From: DATHTS01 sp041940425
GTDB lineage: Bacteria > Acidobacteriota > Blastocatellia > Pyrinomonadales > Pyrinomonadaceae
NCBI GenBank assembly: GCA_041940425.1
Contig: JBGTSF010000008.1
Coordinates: forward strand, 1 to 64,000
DNA: 64,000 nt
Direction: 5' to 3'
Position numbers and translations under genes: made by a program. Position 1 is the first letter of the stretch. Every line of letters starts with the position of its first letter. Below are positions 35,693 to 43,986 of the stretch, piece after piece. The notes beneath the pieces are model-generated. The model had not been told where the DNA came from. It did no database searches and worked only from the letters and a program-made list of their open reading frames with translations.

Positions 35693-36521
35693 ATAAAAAT
35701 CTCAGAGGCTTGTTTTTTTCGATCAAGCCGCGTTTTTCCGCCAGCTTGTAAAAAAGTTCCAAACCTTTCTGCATCGAATCCGAAATAGAATAAGAAATAT
35801 TTTCCGAGAGATATTTTTTAAAATCTTCGTGCGCGAGCGGAATTTCGGTCTCGTAATTGGAAATGATCTCGTCGAGATGCTGTAAGCCCTCGTCGCGGAC
35901 GGCTGAAAAATCAATCGTTCGCGCCGCATCAGATTTGTCTTTGTTCGCCATCCACATCGCAAAAACAAAACCCGTATCGGTGAATTTTTTCCACGTTTCC
36001 GCCAGATCATATTTTTGTAATTGGTAATTGGTAATTGGTAATTGGTTTTTCTTATCTGAATCCGCAATCAAAAGTGCCGGATCGCCGATCAAAAGAGCGC
36101 AGTCGGATTCGTCGAGCATCTCGCTCAAATTCGGTTTCGAGATTTTATATTTGGGTTCAAAGCCTAAAAATTCGTGGAAAATTATTTTGGTTAGCGCGAC
36201 CGAGGTTTTGGAAGAAATATCGAGCGAAACGCTTTTTACGTCTTTTAAATCTTCGCCCTTTGTTACGAGACAGACGCTTCTGACTTTTTCCTTCGCGCCG
36301 ACGCAAACGTCGGGGACGAGCAAAACGTCTTTGATCTTTTGATATTCGATGACGGGAACGAGCGCGGCATCAACGCGGTTTTGCCGCAGGAGTTCGGCGG
36401 AACGCGCCGGGGCGTTGTCCAAAATCAGTTCGTATCGCCCGCGGTTCGCGCCGTAGAGAAACGACCAGATGAGCGGCGCGGTGTTCGAATAGCTCGACGC
36501 GGAAATTCGTTTCGCCGGCAT
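35691..36521 (-). CDS. mqnA: Chorismate dehydratase MqnA (futalosine pathway)
   Basis: Dehydrates chorismate to 3-enolpyruvylbenzoate, the first committed step of futalosine menaquinone synthesis. The 276-residue protein has the family N-terminus (RISASSYSNTAPLIW), the DAALVPVIEY segment and YDLAETWKKFTDTGFVFAMW. An unusual stretch (NQLPITNYQLQK, about 155-167) just before YDLAETW is encoded by four tandem copies of a TAATTGG-type heptamer, an in-frame insertion in a loop. It lies downstream of a GNAT gene with a 1-bp gap. Confidence 0.92.
   Translation of the reverse strand: MPAKRISASSYSNTAPLIWSFLYGANRGRYELILDNAPARSAELLRQNRVDAALVPVIEYQKIKDVLLVPDVCVGAKEKVRSVCLVTKGEDLKDVKSVSLDISSKTSVALTKIIFHEFLGFEPKYKISKPNLSEMLDESDCALLIGDPALLIADSDKKNQLPITNYQLQKYDLAETWKKFTDTGFVFAMWMANKDKSDAARTIDFSAVRDEGLQHLDEIISNYETEIPLAHEDFKKYLSENISYSISDSMQKGLELFYKLAEKRGLIEKNKPLRFL
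36018..36045. repeat. Heptad array inside mqnA
   Basis: Four exact TAATTGG units in the mqnA reading frame (on the coding strand CCAATTA). Single arm. The same phrase, in inverted arrangement, occurs at 58405-58503. Confidence 0.92.
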
Positions 36522-36522
36522 T

Positions 36523-36816
36523 TTATCTGGCTAAAACGTCCTCGTATTCCTCGGAAGATTCGAGAACTTTTTTCGCGTAAGGACAGACGGGTTTTATCAA
36601 CAGATTATTTTTTTCGGCGTATTTGACCGCCGATTTGACCAGCGATTTGCCGATGCCTTTGCCTTTTAAAACCTTTGCGACCGATACGTGATCTATCACG
36701 AGCGTCCGCGTTCCTTCACGGGTATAAGTCAGTTCGGCGATCCAAACGCCGTCTTTTTCGACAAAAAACGCGCCTTTTTTTCCGTGTTCCTCTCTTTGAA
36801 TCTTCAATTTAGCCAT
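36523..36816 (-). CDS. Small GNAT acetyltransferase
   Basis: A 97-residue protein of the short GNAT (YjdJ/GCN5-like) group. It has the beta-strands GVWIAELTYTREGTRTLVIDHVSV, the acetyl-CoA P-loop-like turn LKGKGIGKSLV and a C-terminal KPVCPYAKKVLE. It presumably acetylates a small molecule or protein; the target is unknown. Its stop ends just before the mqnA start, so the pair is one transcript. Confidence 0.87.
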   Translation of the reverse strand: MAKLKIQREEHGKKGAFFVEKDGVWIAELTYTREGTRTLVIDHVSVAKVLKGKGIGKSLVKSAVKYAEKNNLLIKPVCPYAKKVLESSEEYEDVLAR

Positions 36817-36924
36817 TTCCGTTTAAGCGTAAAAAAATTAACTGCTTAGATATGTTCTAACAAACAAGTTTCGGTTTGCCAAATCTTGTTTCAAACAATT
36901 TGGCGGATTATTATCTAAATTGTT

Positions 36925-37560
36925 ATGAAAATTTACGATGTAACCTTTCCGATTTCCGACCATACGCCGATCTACGAGGGCGATCCGAAGGTCGAAATAA
37001 AAACCGTCAATTCGCTTACAAACGGCGACGCGGCAAATGTTTCGCTTGTTTGCTGCGGCGTTCACACGGCGACGCACGTTGACGCGCCGAATCATTTTAT
37101 CGAAGGAACAAAGCGCGTCCACGAACTGGAGCTTGAAAAACTCGTCGGCGATTGCGTCGTTATCGAATTGGATGAAAGCGTTCTGAAAATAACGCCCGAA
37201 CATCTCGAAAATATAGGCGATGCGGAAAGAGTTTTATTTAAAACGCGAAACTCCGCTTTCTGGAACGAGCCGGAAAAAGGTTTCCGCACGGATTTTACAT
37301 ACATTTCGACCGAAGCCGCGCAGGAATTGGTAAATAAAAACGTCAAACTCGTCGGCATTGATTATCTGTCGGTCGAAAAATTCGGCTCCGAAGATTTTGC
37401 GACGCATAAAACTCTGCTTGAAAAAGAAACTGTGATCGTCGAAGGTTTGGACCTGCGCGAAGTTCCGGCAGGCGAATATGAAATTATTTGTCTTCCGCTC
37501 AAATACATCGGCGGCGCGGGCGACGGCGCGCCGGCGCGGACGATTTTAAGGCAAAAGTAA
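36925..37560 (+). CDS. Cyclase / kynurenine-formamidase-like hydrolase
   Basis: A 211-residue metal-dependent hydrolase of the cyclase family. The metal motif is HTATHVDAPNHF, and the C-terminal part has VGIDYLSVEKFG and THKTLLEKETVIVEGLDL. Relatives hydrolyse N-formylkynurenine, isatin or related cyclic amides. The substrate here is unknown; there are no tryptophan-catabolism genes next to it. Confidence 0.88.
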   Translation: MKIYDVTFPISDHTPIYEGDPKVEIKTVNSLTNGDAANVSLVCCGVHTATHVDAPNHFIEGTKRVHELELEKLVGDCVVIELDESVLKITPEHLENIGDAERVLFKTRNSAFWNEPEKGFRTDFTYISTEAAQELVNKNVKLVGIDYLSVEKFGSEDFATHKTLLEKETVIVEGLDLREVPAGEYEIICLPLKYIGGAGDGAPARTILRQK

Positions 37561-37579
37561 TTTAAGGCAAAAGGCAAAA

Positions 37580-37837
37580 ATGAAGAGAGATGAATTTGTT
37601 TTGAAAAGAAATTTGATTTCTGAAAAAACGATTGACGAACTCGTCGAATTGCTTTCAGCCAAAGATTTTCAAACCAGATTTTTTGCCGAAATGTGTCTGC
37701 GCGATGCGACCTCGACGTGATTGAACTTTAAACCGGCGAGTTCGTTGGAGGAAAGAGAAAAGGCAATCGAAGAATGGCGCGAATGGCTGAAAGAACGCGA
37801 AGGAAAATTTAAGAAACGTTTGAAAAGAAAAATTTAG
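37580..37837 (+). pseudogene. Small protein gene with in-frame TGA
   Basis: An 85-codon reading begins MKRDEFVLKRNLISEKTIDE, continues with a helical KDFQTRFFAEMCLRD segment, then meets TGA at 37718-37720. It resumes in frame with NFKPASSLEEREKAIEEWREW and ends at TAG 37835. The surrounding pattern (a short helical repeat followed by EREKAI..W..W) is typical of HEAT-like small proteins. The TGA probably replaced TGG (Trp). Either a true nonsense mutation or a sequencing error. The stop is immediately followed by a hairpin repeat. Confidence 0.65.
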
Positions 37838-37911
37838 CCACGAACAGACACGAAAATACCACGAAAAATTCTTTAAATTTCTTTCGTGTTACTTCGTGTT
37901 TGTTCGTGGCT
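37836..37911. repeat. Inverted repeat, CCACGAACAGACACGAAA phrase
   Basis: The left arm (37836-37870) of CACGAA-containing units pairs with the right arm (37876-37911). It begins within the stop codon of the pseudogene and ends 29 bp before the next start. It is the same phrase class as 18182-18255. Confidence 0.88.
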
Positions 37912-37939
37912 GATTCTTGTTTGTGGTAAATTTTCATTT

Positions 37940-38305
37940 ATGAATGTTGACGAGCAAAGTTACCGCGAAAAAGTTTACGAGATCGTCCGCGAAATTCCGT
38001 CGGGAAAAGTTATGACCTACGGGCAGATCGCCGAAATCTTGGGCGAAGGCTACACGGCGCGAACCGTCGGTTATGTAATGCACGCCGCCGATACGCAAAA
38101 TGTGCCGTGGCAGAGAGTGATCAATTCGCAGGGCGGCTGTTCGACCGGAAAAATGACTCTGCCCGTTAATCTCCAGCAAAAAATGCTCGAAGACGAAGGG
38201 GTTGTTTTTAACGAAAAAGGCAAATGCGATCTGGAAAAATACCGGTGGTTTCCCGAAGGCTACGAGCCGGACGAAGACGAGGAACAGCCAAGTTTATTCG
38301 AATAA
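37940..38305 (+). CDS. MGMT-family alkyltransferase-like protein
   Basis: A 121-residue protein with the MGMT C-terminal fold: SGKVMTYGQIAEILG, ARTVGYVMHAA, then VPWQRVINSQGGCS. The alkyl-acceptor Cys of the PCHRV motif is Trp (W57 in PWQRV), so it cannot transfer alkyl groups. It should act as an ATL protein that binds O6-alkylguanine and recruits nucleotide excision repair. The start is downstream of the hairpin-derived extension. Confidence 0.92.
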   Translation: MNVDEQSYREKVYEIVREIPSGKVMTYGQIAEILGEGYTARTVGYVMHAADTQNVPWQRVINSQGGCSTGKMTLPVNLQQKMLEDEGVVFNEKGKCDLEKYRWFPEGYEPDEDEEQPSLFE

Positions 38306-38371
38306 AAAAACCGTCCGGCAATCCTCCGAGAAAGTTTTATCAGCCAAACAACAAAAAATTACACAAAAATC

Positions 38372-39631
38372 ATGAAAAAAATTCACTTCATTCTGGCAAT
38401 TTTTATTTTTGCAATTGCTGTTCAGGCACAGCAGAAATTCGTTGCGAATCTTTCCGGTTCGCAGGTCGTTCCGCCGAGCGGTTCGGCGGGCAAGGGCGTG
38501 TGCCGGATGACGCTTAACCAAGCGGAAACGGAGCTTTCGATTATATGCGAATACGAAAATTTGCCGGATACCGCGACAGTCGCGGGAGTCGGTTTCGGTG
38601 CGCCGGTCGGCGGCATCGGTTCATCGGGTTTCGGCGTAATAATAAATAACGGCGGGCGAAGCGGCACGGTTTCCTTTACCGCCGCCTTAAACGCCCAAAA
38701 TCTGGCGTATCTCCGCTCGAATCGAACATATATTCATATAAACACCCAAACCAGAATCGAGATTCGCGGGCAGATTCACCCGGCGAACAGTGCCTATAAC
38801 GATTTCGACGGCGACGGGCGCACCGACCTGACCGTTTATCGAAATTCAAATAATACGTTCTACGCGCGACCGAGTTTGAACGGCGGTTTGCTTGAAAAAC
38901 AGATCGGACAGCCCGGCGATTCGGTTTCGCTGACAGTTGATTTTGACGGCGACGGACGTTCGGATTTTTCGACGGCGCGGTATAGCGCGGAAGTCGTTTG
39001 GCGAATTTTTAAATCTTCGACAAACACGCTGGAAGAAACGCGCTGGGGAAGTTCCGCGCTCGGAGATTTTTTTGCGGCGGCAGATTACGACGGCGATGGC
39101 GCGTTTGACATCGCGGTTTATCGCGGCGGCGTGTGGTATATCATCGAGAGTTCGACCGGCGCATTCCGTTACGAGTATTTCGGACAATCGGGCGACATTC
39201 CCGCGCCGAACGATTTTGACAAAGACGGTCGCGCCGATCTCGCGGTCGCGCGAAGCGAAAGCGGTCAGCGTGTCTGGTATGTGCGGCGAAGTTCCGATAA
39301 GCAATTTTATTCCGTCCCGTGGGGATTAAGCGCAGACGCATTTTTTACCGGACGCGCCGATTGGGACGGCGACGGCGCACAGGATTTGTCGGTTATCCGC
39401 AGCGAAAGCGGGCAGAGAGTTTTTTATATCCTGCGAAGTTCTGATTGGCAATTACAAATCATTCGTTGGGGCTTGAGTTCGGATATCGTCAAACTCGGCG
39501 ATTACGACGGCGACGGGCGCACGGACGCGGCGGTTACACGCGCGATCAGCGGGCAGAGAGTTTTCTTCATTCTGCAAAGCTCGACGGGCGAGCCGCGCTA
39601 CGAAACATTCGGTCTGGCGGGCGATTTTTAG
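38372..39631 (+). CDS. Secreted CHRD and FG-GAP repeat protein
   Basis: A 419-residue protein with a signal peptide (ends VQAQ, about residue 20). A CHRD domain follows (about 22-140; FVANLSGSQVVPPS...YIHINTQTRIEIRGQI), then five or more FG-GAP/VCBS-type calcium-binding repeats with the motif DFDGDGRTDLTVYR or variants. This predicts a beta-propeller on the cell surface or in the medium. Such proteins are expanded in Acidobacteriota. Role unknown, adhesive or structural. Confidence 0.92.
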   Translation: MKKIHFILAIFIFAIAVQAQQKFVANLSGSQVVPPSGSAGKGVCRMTLNQAETELSIICEYENLPDTATVAGVGFGAPVGGIGSSGFGVIINNGGRSGTVSFTAALNAQNLAYLRSNRTYIHINTQTRIEIRGQIHPANSAYNDFDGDGRTDLTVYRNSNNTFYARPSLNGGLLEKQIGQPGDSVSLTVDFDGDGRSDFSTARYSAEVVWRIFKSSTNTLEETRWGSSALGDFFAAADYDGDGAFDIAVYRGGVWYIIESSTGAFRYEYFGQSGDIPAPNDFDKDGRADLAVARSESGQRVWYVRRSSDKQFYSVPWGLSADAFFTGRADWDGDGAQDLSVIRSESGQRVFYILRSSDWQLQIIRWGLSSDIVKLGDYDGDGRTDAAVTRAISGQRVFFILQSSTGEPRYETFGLAGDF

Positions 39632-39660
39632 TCGGGAAAAGTGATATAATCCAAATCATT

Positions 39661-39873
39661 ATGCAGGTAATTTCGGACAGAATCACGATTGACGAAAATA
39701 TCCTGGGCGGTAAACCGACGATTCGCGGGAAAAGAATCGCGGTGCAGACCGTTTTGGAATTTTTAAGCGCGGGCGAATCGGTCGAGGAAGTTTTGAATCA
39801 ATATCCGTCGCTCGAACGGGAAGACATTGCGGCTTGTCTGAAATTTGCGAGTTCGCTGATGGATAGAAATTAA
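39661..39873 (+). CDS. DUF433 antitoxin-like protein
   Basis: A 70-residue DUF433 domain: ITIDENILGGKPTIRGKRIAV and ESVEEVLNQYPSLEREDIAACL. These usually act as antitoxin or regulator to a DUF5615 PIN-like toxin, but no such gene follows; instead a Phd antitoxin begins 31 bp later. The ATG at 39661 is chosen; the longer ORF starts inside the preceding gene. Confidence 0.88.
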   Translation: MQVISDRITIDENILGGKPTIRGKRIAVQTVLEFLSAGESVEEVLNQYPSLEREDIAACLKFASSLMDRN

Positions 39874-39904
39874 ATTCCTGTCTATAATTTTTCCGAGGTT
39901 AGAT

Positions 39905-40174
39905 ATGCAAACAATTAGTGTCAATGAACTGCAGCATAACTTGAATTTGTATTTGAATAAAGTAAAGGACGGCGACGAAATCGTTATTGAAGATGAAAAT
40001 GAGGTTATCGCTCGAATTTCCCCGTTCAATACTGAAGACGAGAAACTGGTTTCGCAAGGATTAATGACGATGCCCGAAAGCAGTCTGCCCGAAGATTTTT
40101 GGGAAGCGGACACATCCGAATTACCTCTTGAAAAAATTGTCGAAACGATCAGGTCGGAGCGTGATGAAGATTAG
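39905..40174 (+). CDS. Phd/YefM-type antitoxin
   Basis: An 89-residue antitoxin. The N-terminal Phd fold (MQTISVNELQHNLNLYLNKVKDGDEIVIEDENEV) would bind the operator. The acidic C-terminus (about 55-89) is expected to block the toxin. It overlaps the PIN toxin start by 11 bp, a standard antitoxin-toxin arrangement with autoregulation. Confidence 0.9.
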   Translation: MQTISVNELQHNLNLYLNKVKDGDEIVIEDENEVIARISPFNTEDEKLVSQGLMTMPESSLPEDFWEADTSELPLEKIVETIRSERDED

Positions 40175-40598
40175 CTTCGCCTTTTGGGATACAAGTGCGA
40201 TCGTGCCGCTCTGCTGTTTTCAAACAAAGAGTCAGCAGCTTCGCCAAATCCGGCGCAAATACGAAGTCGTTGCTTCGTGGATTTCATTGATTGAAGGAAA
40301 CAGCGCATTAAAGAGACTTCTGCTCGACAACGCAATTTCTCAAAACGCATACGCCGAAGCCGTAAAGAGATTAAAACTGCAAAGCAAAGCGTGGCGCGAA
40401 ATCAAGCCGACCGAAAAAGTCCGTGAACTCGCCGAAGGTTTAATCCAAAATCAATACCTGAGAACTCTCGACTCGTTACAACTCGCCTCCGCACTCGTTT
40501 GGTGTTTTGAAAAACCAAAAGGCAGAATTTTTGTTTGCTGTGACAAAAAACTTTCCGATGTTGCGGAAAAGTTCGGTTTTACTACATTGCCAGTGTAA
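40164..40598 (+). CDS. PIN-domain (VapC-like) toxin
   Basis: A 144-residue PIN ribonuclease. The first acidic residue is in FWDTSAIVPL, the second in WISLIEGNSAL, and the third in LRTLDSLQLASAL. VapC toxins cleave tRNA or rRNA and are inhibited by the cognate Phd-type antitoxin upstream. The start overlaps the antitoxin end. Confidence 0.9.
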   Translation: MKISFAFWDTSAIVPLCCFQTKSQQLRQIRRKYEVVASWISLIEGNSALKRLLLDNAISQNAYAEAVKRLKLQSKAWREIKPTEKVRELAEGLIQNQYLRTLDSLQLASALVWCFEKPKGRIFVCCDKKLSDVAEKFGFTTLPV

Positions 40599-40601
40599 AT
40601 T

Positions 40602-40714
40602 ATGTTTCAATCAATTCATCTCAATTTCAAAGGACGGGCGACAAAGAATGCTTCAAAGCCCGAAGTTTTAGACAAATTACAAAGTAGTTGTCGGCGCGAA
40701 AAAACAATTTTATG
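40602..40714 (+). pseudogene. Broken 5' copy of the downstream glcD-like gene
   Basis: Starts MFQSIHLNFKGRATKNASKP, clearly homologous to the first 35-40 codons of the FAD oxidase at 41378 (MFQSIHFNSKGRATTNASKP). The two diverge at many positions and this copy goes out of frame after about 30 codons, ending in a stop at 40712-40714. The pair encloses a PIN gene and a small partner (40712-41375), as if that unit had been inserted at the oxidase start together with a foreign 5' fragment. Confidence 0.85.
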
Positions 40715-41185
40715 AAACCGAAAGTTTATATTGAAACCTCGATAGTCAGCTATTTAACGGCTTTTCCGAGTAATAATGTGATAACTGCCGGACATCAACT
40801 GACGACTTTGGATTGGTGGAAAAATCATAGATACAAATTTGAAATCGTCGCGTCCGAACTCGTTATTCAGGAAGCGGGTTTGGGCGACACGCAAATGGCA
40901 AGCAAGCGTCTGGCTGTTTTACAAGATGTCGTTATTTTGGCGATTACCGATGAGGCGCGAAATTTGGCGAGGGCGTTACTTGCCAATAAAGCCGTGCCGG
41001 AAAAAGCGGCGGCGGACGCGCTTCACATTTCAGTTGCCGTCGTCGAAAAGATAGATTTTTTGGCGACTTGGAATTTTAAACATATTGCAAATGCGAAAAT
41101 GCAGGTTAAAATCGAAGAAGTGATTCGGGCGGAAGGTTACGCTCCGTCGCATATCTGCACGCTCGAAGAACTTTCAGGAGAATGA
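40712..41185 (+). CDS. PIN-domain protein (VapC-like)
   Basis: A 157-residue PIN-fold protein. The N-terminus (KVYIETSIVSYLTA) has Glu in the first acidic position, the middle has SELVIQEAG, the third acidic site is in AADALHISVAV, and the end is LATWNFKHIANA. A well-known PIN subgroup, probably an RNase toxin. The next gene, 7 bp downstream, is a small protein that often accompanies it and could be the antitoxin. Confidence 0.85.
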   Translation: MKPKVYIETSIVSYLTAFPSNNVITAGHQLTTLDWWKNHRYKFEIVASELVIQEAGLGDTQMASKRLAVLQDVVILAITDEARNLARALLANKAVPEKAAADALHISVAVVEKIDFLATWNFKHIANAKMQVKIEEVIRAEGYAPSHICTLEELSGE

Positions 41186-41192
41186 GATTTTT

Positions 41193-41375
41193 ATGCACGA
41201 AGACGAAATTGTTAAAGAAACACGGCGTTTGCGCGACGAATACGCGAAACAGTTTGATTACGATTTGGATTTGATTTTCGAGGATTTACAGAAAAAGCAA
41301 AAATCGAGCGGTCGAAAATACGTTTCATATTCCGACAGTAAAAATAAAAATCGAGAGATTAAAAAAGTCGCCTGA
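41193..41375 (+). CDS. Small PIN-partner protein
   Basis: A 60-residue charged, helical protein (HEDEIVKETRRLRDEYAKQF...DLIFEDLQ) with an AGGAG ribosome site. The form matches the small proteins encoded directly after PIN genes of this subgroup. Antitoxin function is inferred from position only. It ends 2 bp before the oxidase start. Confidence 0.7.
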   Translation: MHEDEIVKETRRLRDEYAKQFDYDLDLIFEDLQKKQKSSGRKYVSYSDSKNKNREIKKVA

Positions 41376-41377
41376 AA

Positions 41378-42802
41378 ATGTTTCAATCAATCCATTTCAA
41401 TTCAAAAGGTCGCGCGACGACGAACGCTTCAAAACCGGAAGTGATCGAAAAATTACAAAAGATCGTCGGTGCGGAAAATGTTTTAATCGAACCTGATAGA
41501 GTCGAGCCATACGGCGCGGATGCCGTCAAGGAAAAGTTTCCGCCGGAAGCGGTCGTGTTTCCCGAAACGACAGAAGAAATGTCGGAGATTTTAAAACTCG
41601 CCAACGCGGAAGTTTTTCCGGTGACGGCGCGAGGCGGCGGTGTCGGCTACACGGGCGGCGCGGTGCCGGTTGACGGCGGCATCGTTATCGGCACTGACCG
41701 GATGAAAAAAATTGTCGAGATCAACGCGGACGATCTTTATGTCATTTGCCAGCCGGGATTGACGACATTTGAATTGCAGGAAGCGGTCGAAAAATATGGT
41801 CTGCTTTTTCCGCCCGATCCGGCGAGTTATAAAGATTCGTTTATCGGCGGCAACATTGCCGAAAACGCGGGCGGAATGAGAACGCCGAAATACGGCGTGA
41901 CAAAACATTCGGTTTTAGGATTGGAAGTAGTCACGGCAACGGGCGAAATTATCAGAACGGGCGGGCGAACGGTGAAAAATGTCGTCGGTTTTGATCTCAC
42001 CGGATTGATGTGCGGAAGCGAGGGAATGCTCGGAATTATCACCGAAGCGACACTTAAACTTTTGCCGATGCCAGAAGCGACCGCCACCGTTCGCGCTTCA
42101 TTTAGATCAATGGAAGCGGCGTGCGAAGTTTTGACAAAATTCACGCCCGAAGGTTTATTGCCGATGGCGATGGAAGTAATTGACCGCAACTGCATCGGCG
42201 CGATCGAGGAAAACTACGCCTTCGGTTTCGGCGCGGACACCGAAGCCGTTCTGCTCGTCGCCGTTGACGGCGCAAAGGAACAAGTTGAAAAAGATTCCAA
42301 ACTTATCGAACAAATCTTAAAAACAAACGGCGGCTTCGACATCTTGCGCTCGGAAAATAAAGAGGACGAAAACAAACTCTGGGACGCGCGCCGCGCCATT
42401 TCGCCGTCTTTGATGAAATACGGCACGCTAAAAATTAACGAAGATGTGGTTGTGCCGCGCTCCCGCGTTCCCGAACTGATCAAACAGGTCGAAGAGATCG
42501 GCAGACGCCACAACACCTTCGTCGCCAATTTCGGACACGCCGGAGACGGCAATATCCACGTTAATTTTCTCTGCAACCGCGACGACTTGGATTCAATCGC
42601 CCGCGCCCGCGAATGCGTCAAAGAAACTTTCGCGCTTTCGGTGAACTTAGGCGGCTCGATCAGCGGCGAACACGGTATCGGGTACGTCAAAGCGCAGTAT
42701 CTAAATCTGGCGATTGACGCGCCGACTCTGGAAATTATGAAGGGAATAAAAAAAGTTTTCGACCCGAACGGCATTCTCAATCCGGGAAAAATGTTCGTGT
42801 AA
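41378..42802 (+). CDS. FAD-linked oxidase, glycolate oxidase GlcD-like
   Basis: A 474-residue FAD enzyme of the GlcD/lactate dehydrogenase type. The FAD PCMH domain (about 45-225) has PVTARGGGVGYTGGAVP and GGNIAENAGGMRTPKYG. The C-terminal domain has FGHAGDGNIHVNFL and SGEHGIGYVKAQYL with the catalytic His. It oxidises 2-hydroxy acids (glycolate or D-lactate) in the cytosol or at the membrane. GlcE/GlcF partners are absent. A decayed second copy of its 5' end lies upstream. Confidence 0.92.
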   Translation: MFQSIHFNSKGRATTNASKPEVIEKLQKIVGAENVLIEPDRVEPYGADAVKEKFPPEAVVFPETTEEMSEILKLANAEVFPVTARGGGVGYTGGAVPVDGGIVIGTDRMKKIVEINADDLYVICQPGLTTFELQEAVEKYGLLFPPDPASYKDSFIGGNIAENAGGMRTPKYGVTKHSVLGLEVVTATGEIIRTGGRTVKNVVGFDLTGLMCGSEGMLGIITEATLKLLPMPEATATVRASFRSMEAACEVLTKFTPEGLLPMAMEVIDRNCIGAIEENYAFGFGADTEAVLLVAVDGAKEQVEKDSKLIEQILKTNGGFDILRSENKEDENKLWDARRAISPSLMKYGTLKINEDVVVPRSRVPELIKQVEEIGRRHNTFVANFGHAGDGNIHVNFLCNRDDLDSIARARECVKETFALSVNLGGSISGEHGIGYVKAQYLNLAIDAPTLEIMKGIKKVFDPNGILNPGKMFV

Positions 42803-42816
42803 GAAAAACCGACCGA

Positions 42817-43722
42817 TCAATTTTGTCTGACCAGTCTGAAGCCGAAACCTTTCAGTTTGGAGGACGGGAAACTCCGGTAGCGAAAGCTTGAACGCAGGTT
42901 ATAGGCAGTAAAGCTCCAGCTTCCGCCGCGGAGAATGCGGCTCGTTCCGGTATCTGGTCCCGGCGGATCAACAGCCGGGCTTTTCGCATAATAATCCGCT
43001 CCGTAAAAGTCTGCGCACCATTCCCAGACATTGCCGTGCATATCATATAAATTCCAATTGTTCGGTTTTTTCAGCCCGACCGGATGCGTGCGGTTGTTGT
43101 TCGATCGGAGATGATCGGAACTCCATTCCTCGTCCAGAAATTTGTCGCCCGAATTTTTGAAATACCACGCCGTTTCGTTCAAATCTCCGGCAAAATCGCC
43201 GGTCGTTCCGGCGCGCGCGGCGTATTCCCACTCGGCTTCCGTCGGCAGGCGGTATTTATGCCCGTCATTCCGCTTGTTGAGTTTGGCAACAAATAGCTGA
43301 ACGTCTTCCCATGAAACCTGTTCGACCGGACACTCCGCGCAGTCTTTGAAAAACGACGGATTATCACCCATTATCGCCCGCCACTGCGACTGCGTTATCT
43401 CGGTCTGTCCGATTTCAAAACCCCGGCTGATCTTTACTCTATGAACCGGCTTTTCGTCCGCCTCGCCGTTTTCCGAACCCATCTCAAATTCGCCCGCCGG
43501 AATGTAAACGAATTTTATTTCGAGTCCGTCCGGCAAACTCAATTTACTGGTTGCGCCGGCTTTTTTGTCGGCAGTTTTCGGGACGGCTTTTATCCGGGCT
43601 GGTTTTTGCGCTTTGCTCGTTTGCGGGAAGATCAAATGAACGCAAAATGTCAGAAAGAAGAACGCCGCGAGTTTGACGTGAAACTTGTTTCTTAAATAAA
43701 TTGTCCTTCGGCTATAAAACAT
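42817..43722 (-). CDS. SUMF1/formylglycine-generating-enzyme-domain protein
   Basis: A 301-residue protein. An N-terminal hydrophobic signal or anchor (about 13-35, ending TSKAQ) is followed by a linker. A FGE-sulfatase domain (about 60-300) carries IPAGEFEMGSENG, RLPTEAEWEYAARAG, NLYDMHGNVWEWCADF and ILRGGSWSF...GFRLVR. Most bacterial members are not true FGEs; they bind ligands or act in unknown modification. Probably periplasmic. The ATG at 43722 is preferred to a TTG further upstream, though no good ribosome site is seen for either. Confidence 0.88.
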   Translation of the reverse strand: MFYSRRTIYLRNKFHVKLAAFFFLTFCVHLIFPQTSKAQKPARIKAVPKTADKKAGATSKLSLPDGLEIKFVYIPAGEFEMGSENGEADEKPVHRVKISRGFEIGQTEITQSQWRAIMGDNPSFFKDCAECPVEQVSWEDVQLFVAKLNKRNDGHKYRLPTEAEWEYAARAGTTGDFAGDLNETAWYFKNSGDKFLDEEWSSDHLRSNNNRTHPVGLKKPNNWNLYDMHGNVWEWCADFYGADYYAKSPAVDPPGPDTGTSRILRGGSWSFTAYNLRSSFRYRSFPSSKLKGFGFRLVRQN

Positions 43723-43986
43723 TGCTCCTGCAAATTCCGTGTTCGGAGAGAGGACAACCAACAACGAAAAGAATGAAACCGGCTAAGATGTGAAGAATGC
43801 GGGAAGTTTAGCGAGTTTTATGAAAAAAATCAATCAAAAAATTCTCCCATACTCGAAACGGCATTTTGAATCCGGGAAAAATTTTTGTCTGAAAAAATTC
43901 CCCCAATTCAATTTTTCGGATTTATTGTCACAAAACAATGACTCGCAGGGTTTTATTATAAAAAGCCCTTTTCGAGGAATTGTTTT

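Noticed and set aside
36018..36045. CRISPR-like array
   Set aside because: Units are 7 bp without spacers and lie in mqnA. No cas gene or typical repeat-spacer structure is present anywhere in the window.
37718..37720. TGA as selenocysteine
   Set aside because: No SECIS-like hairpin is evident after the codon, the protein has no redox family match, and Trp is the simpler expected residue.
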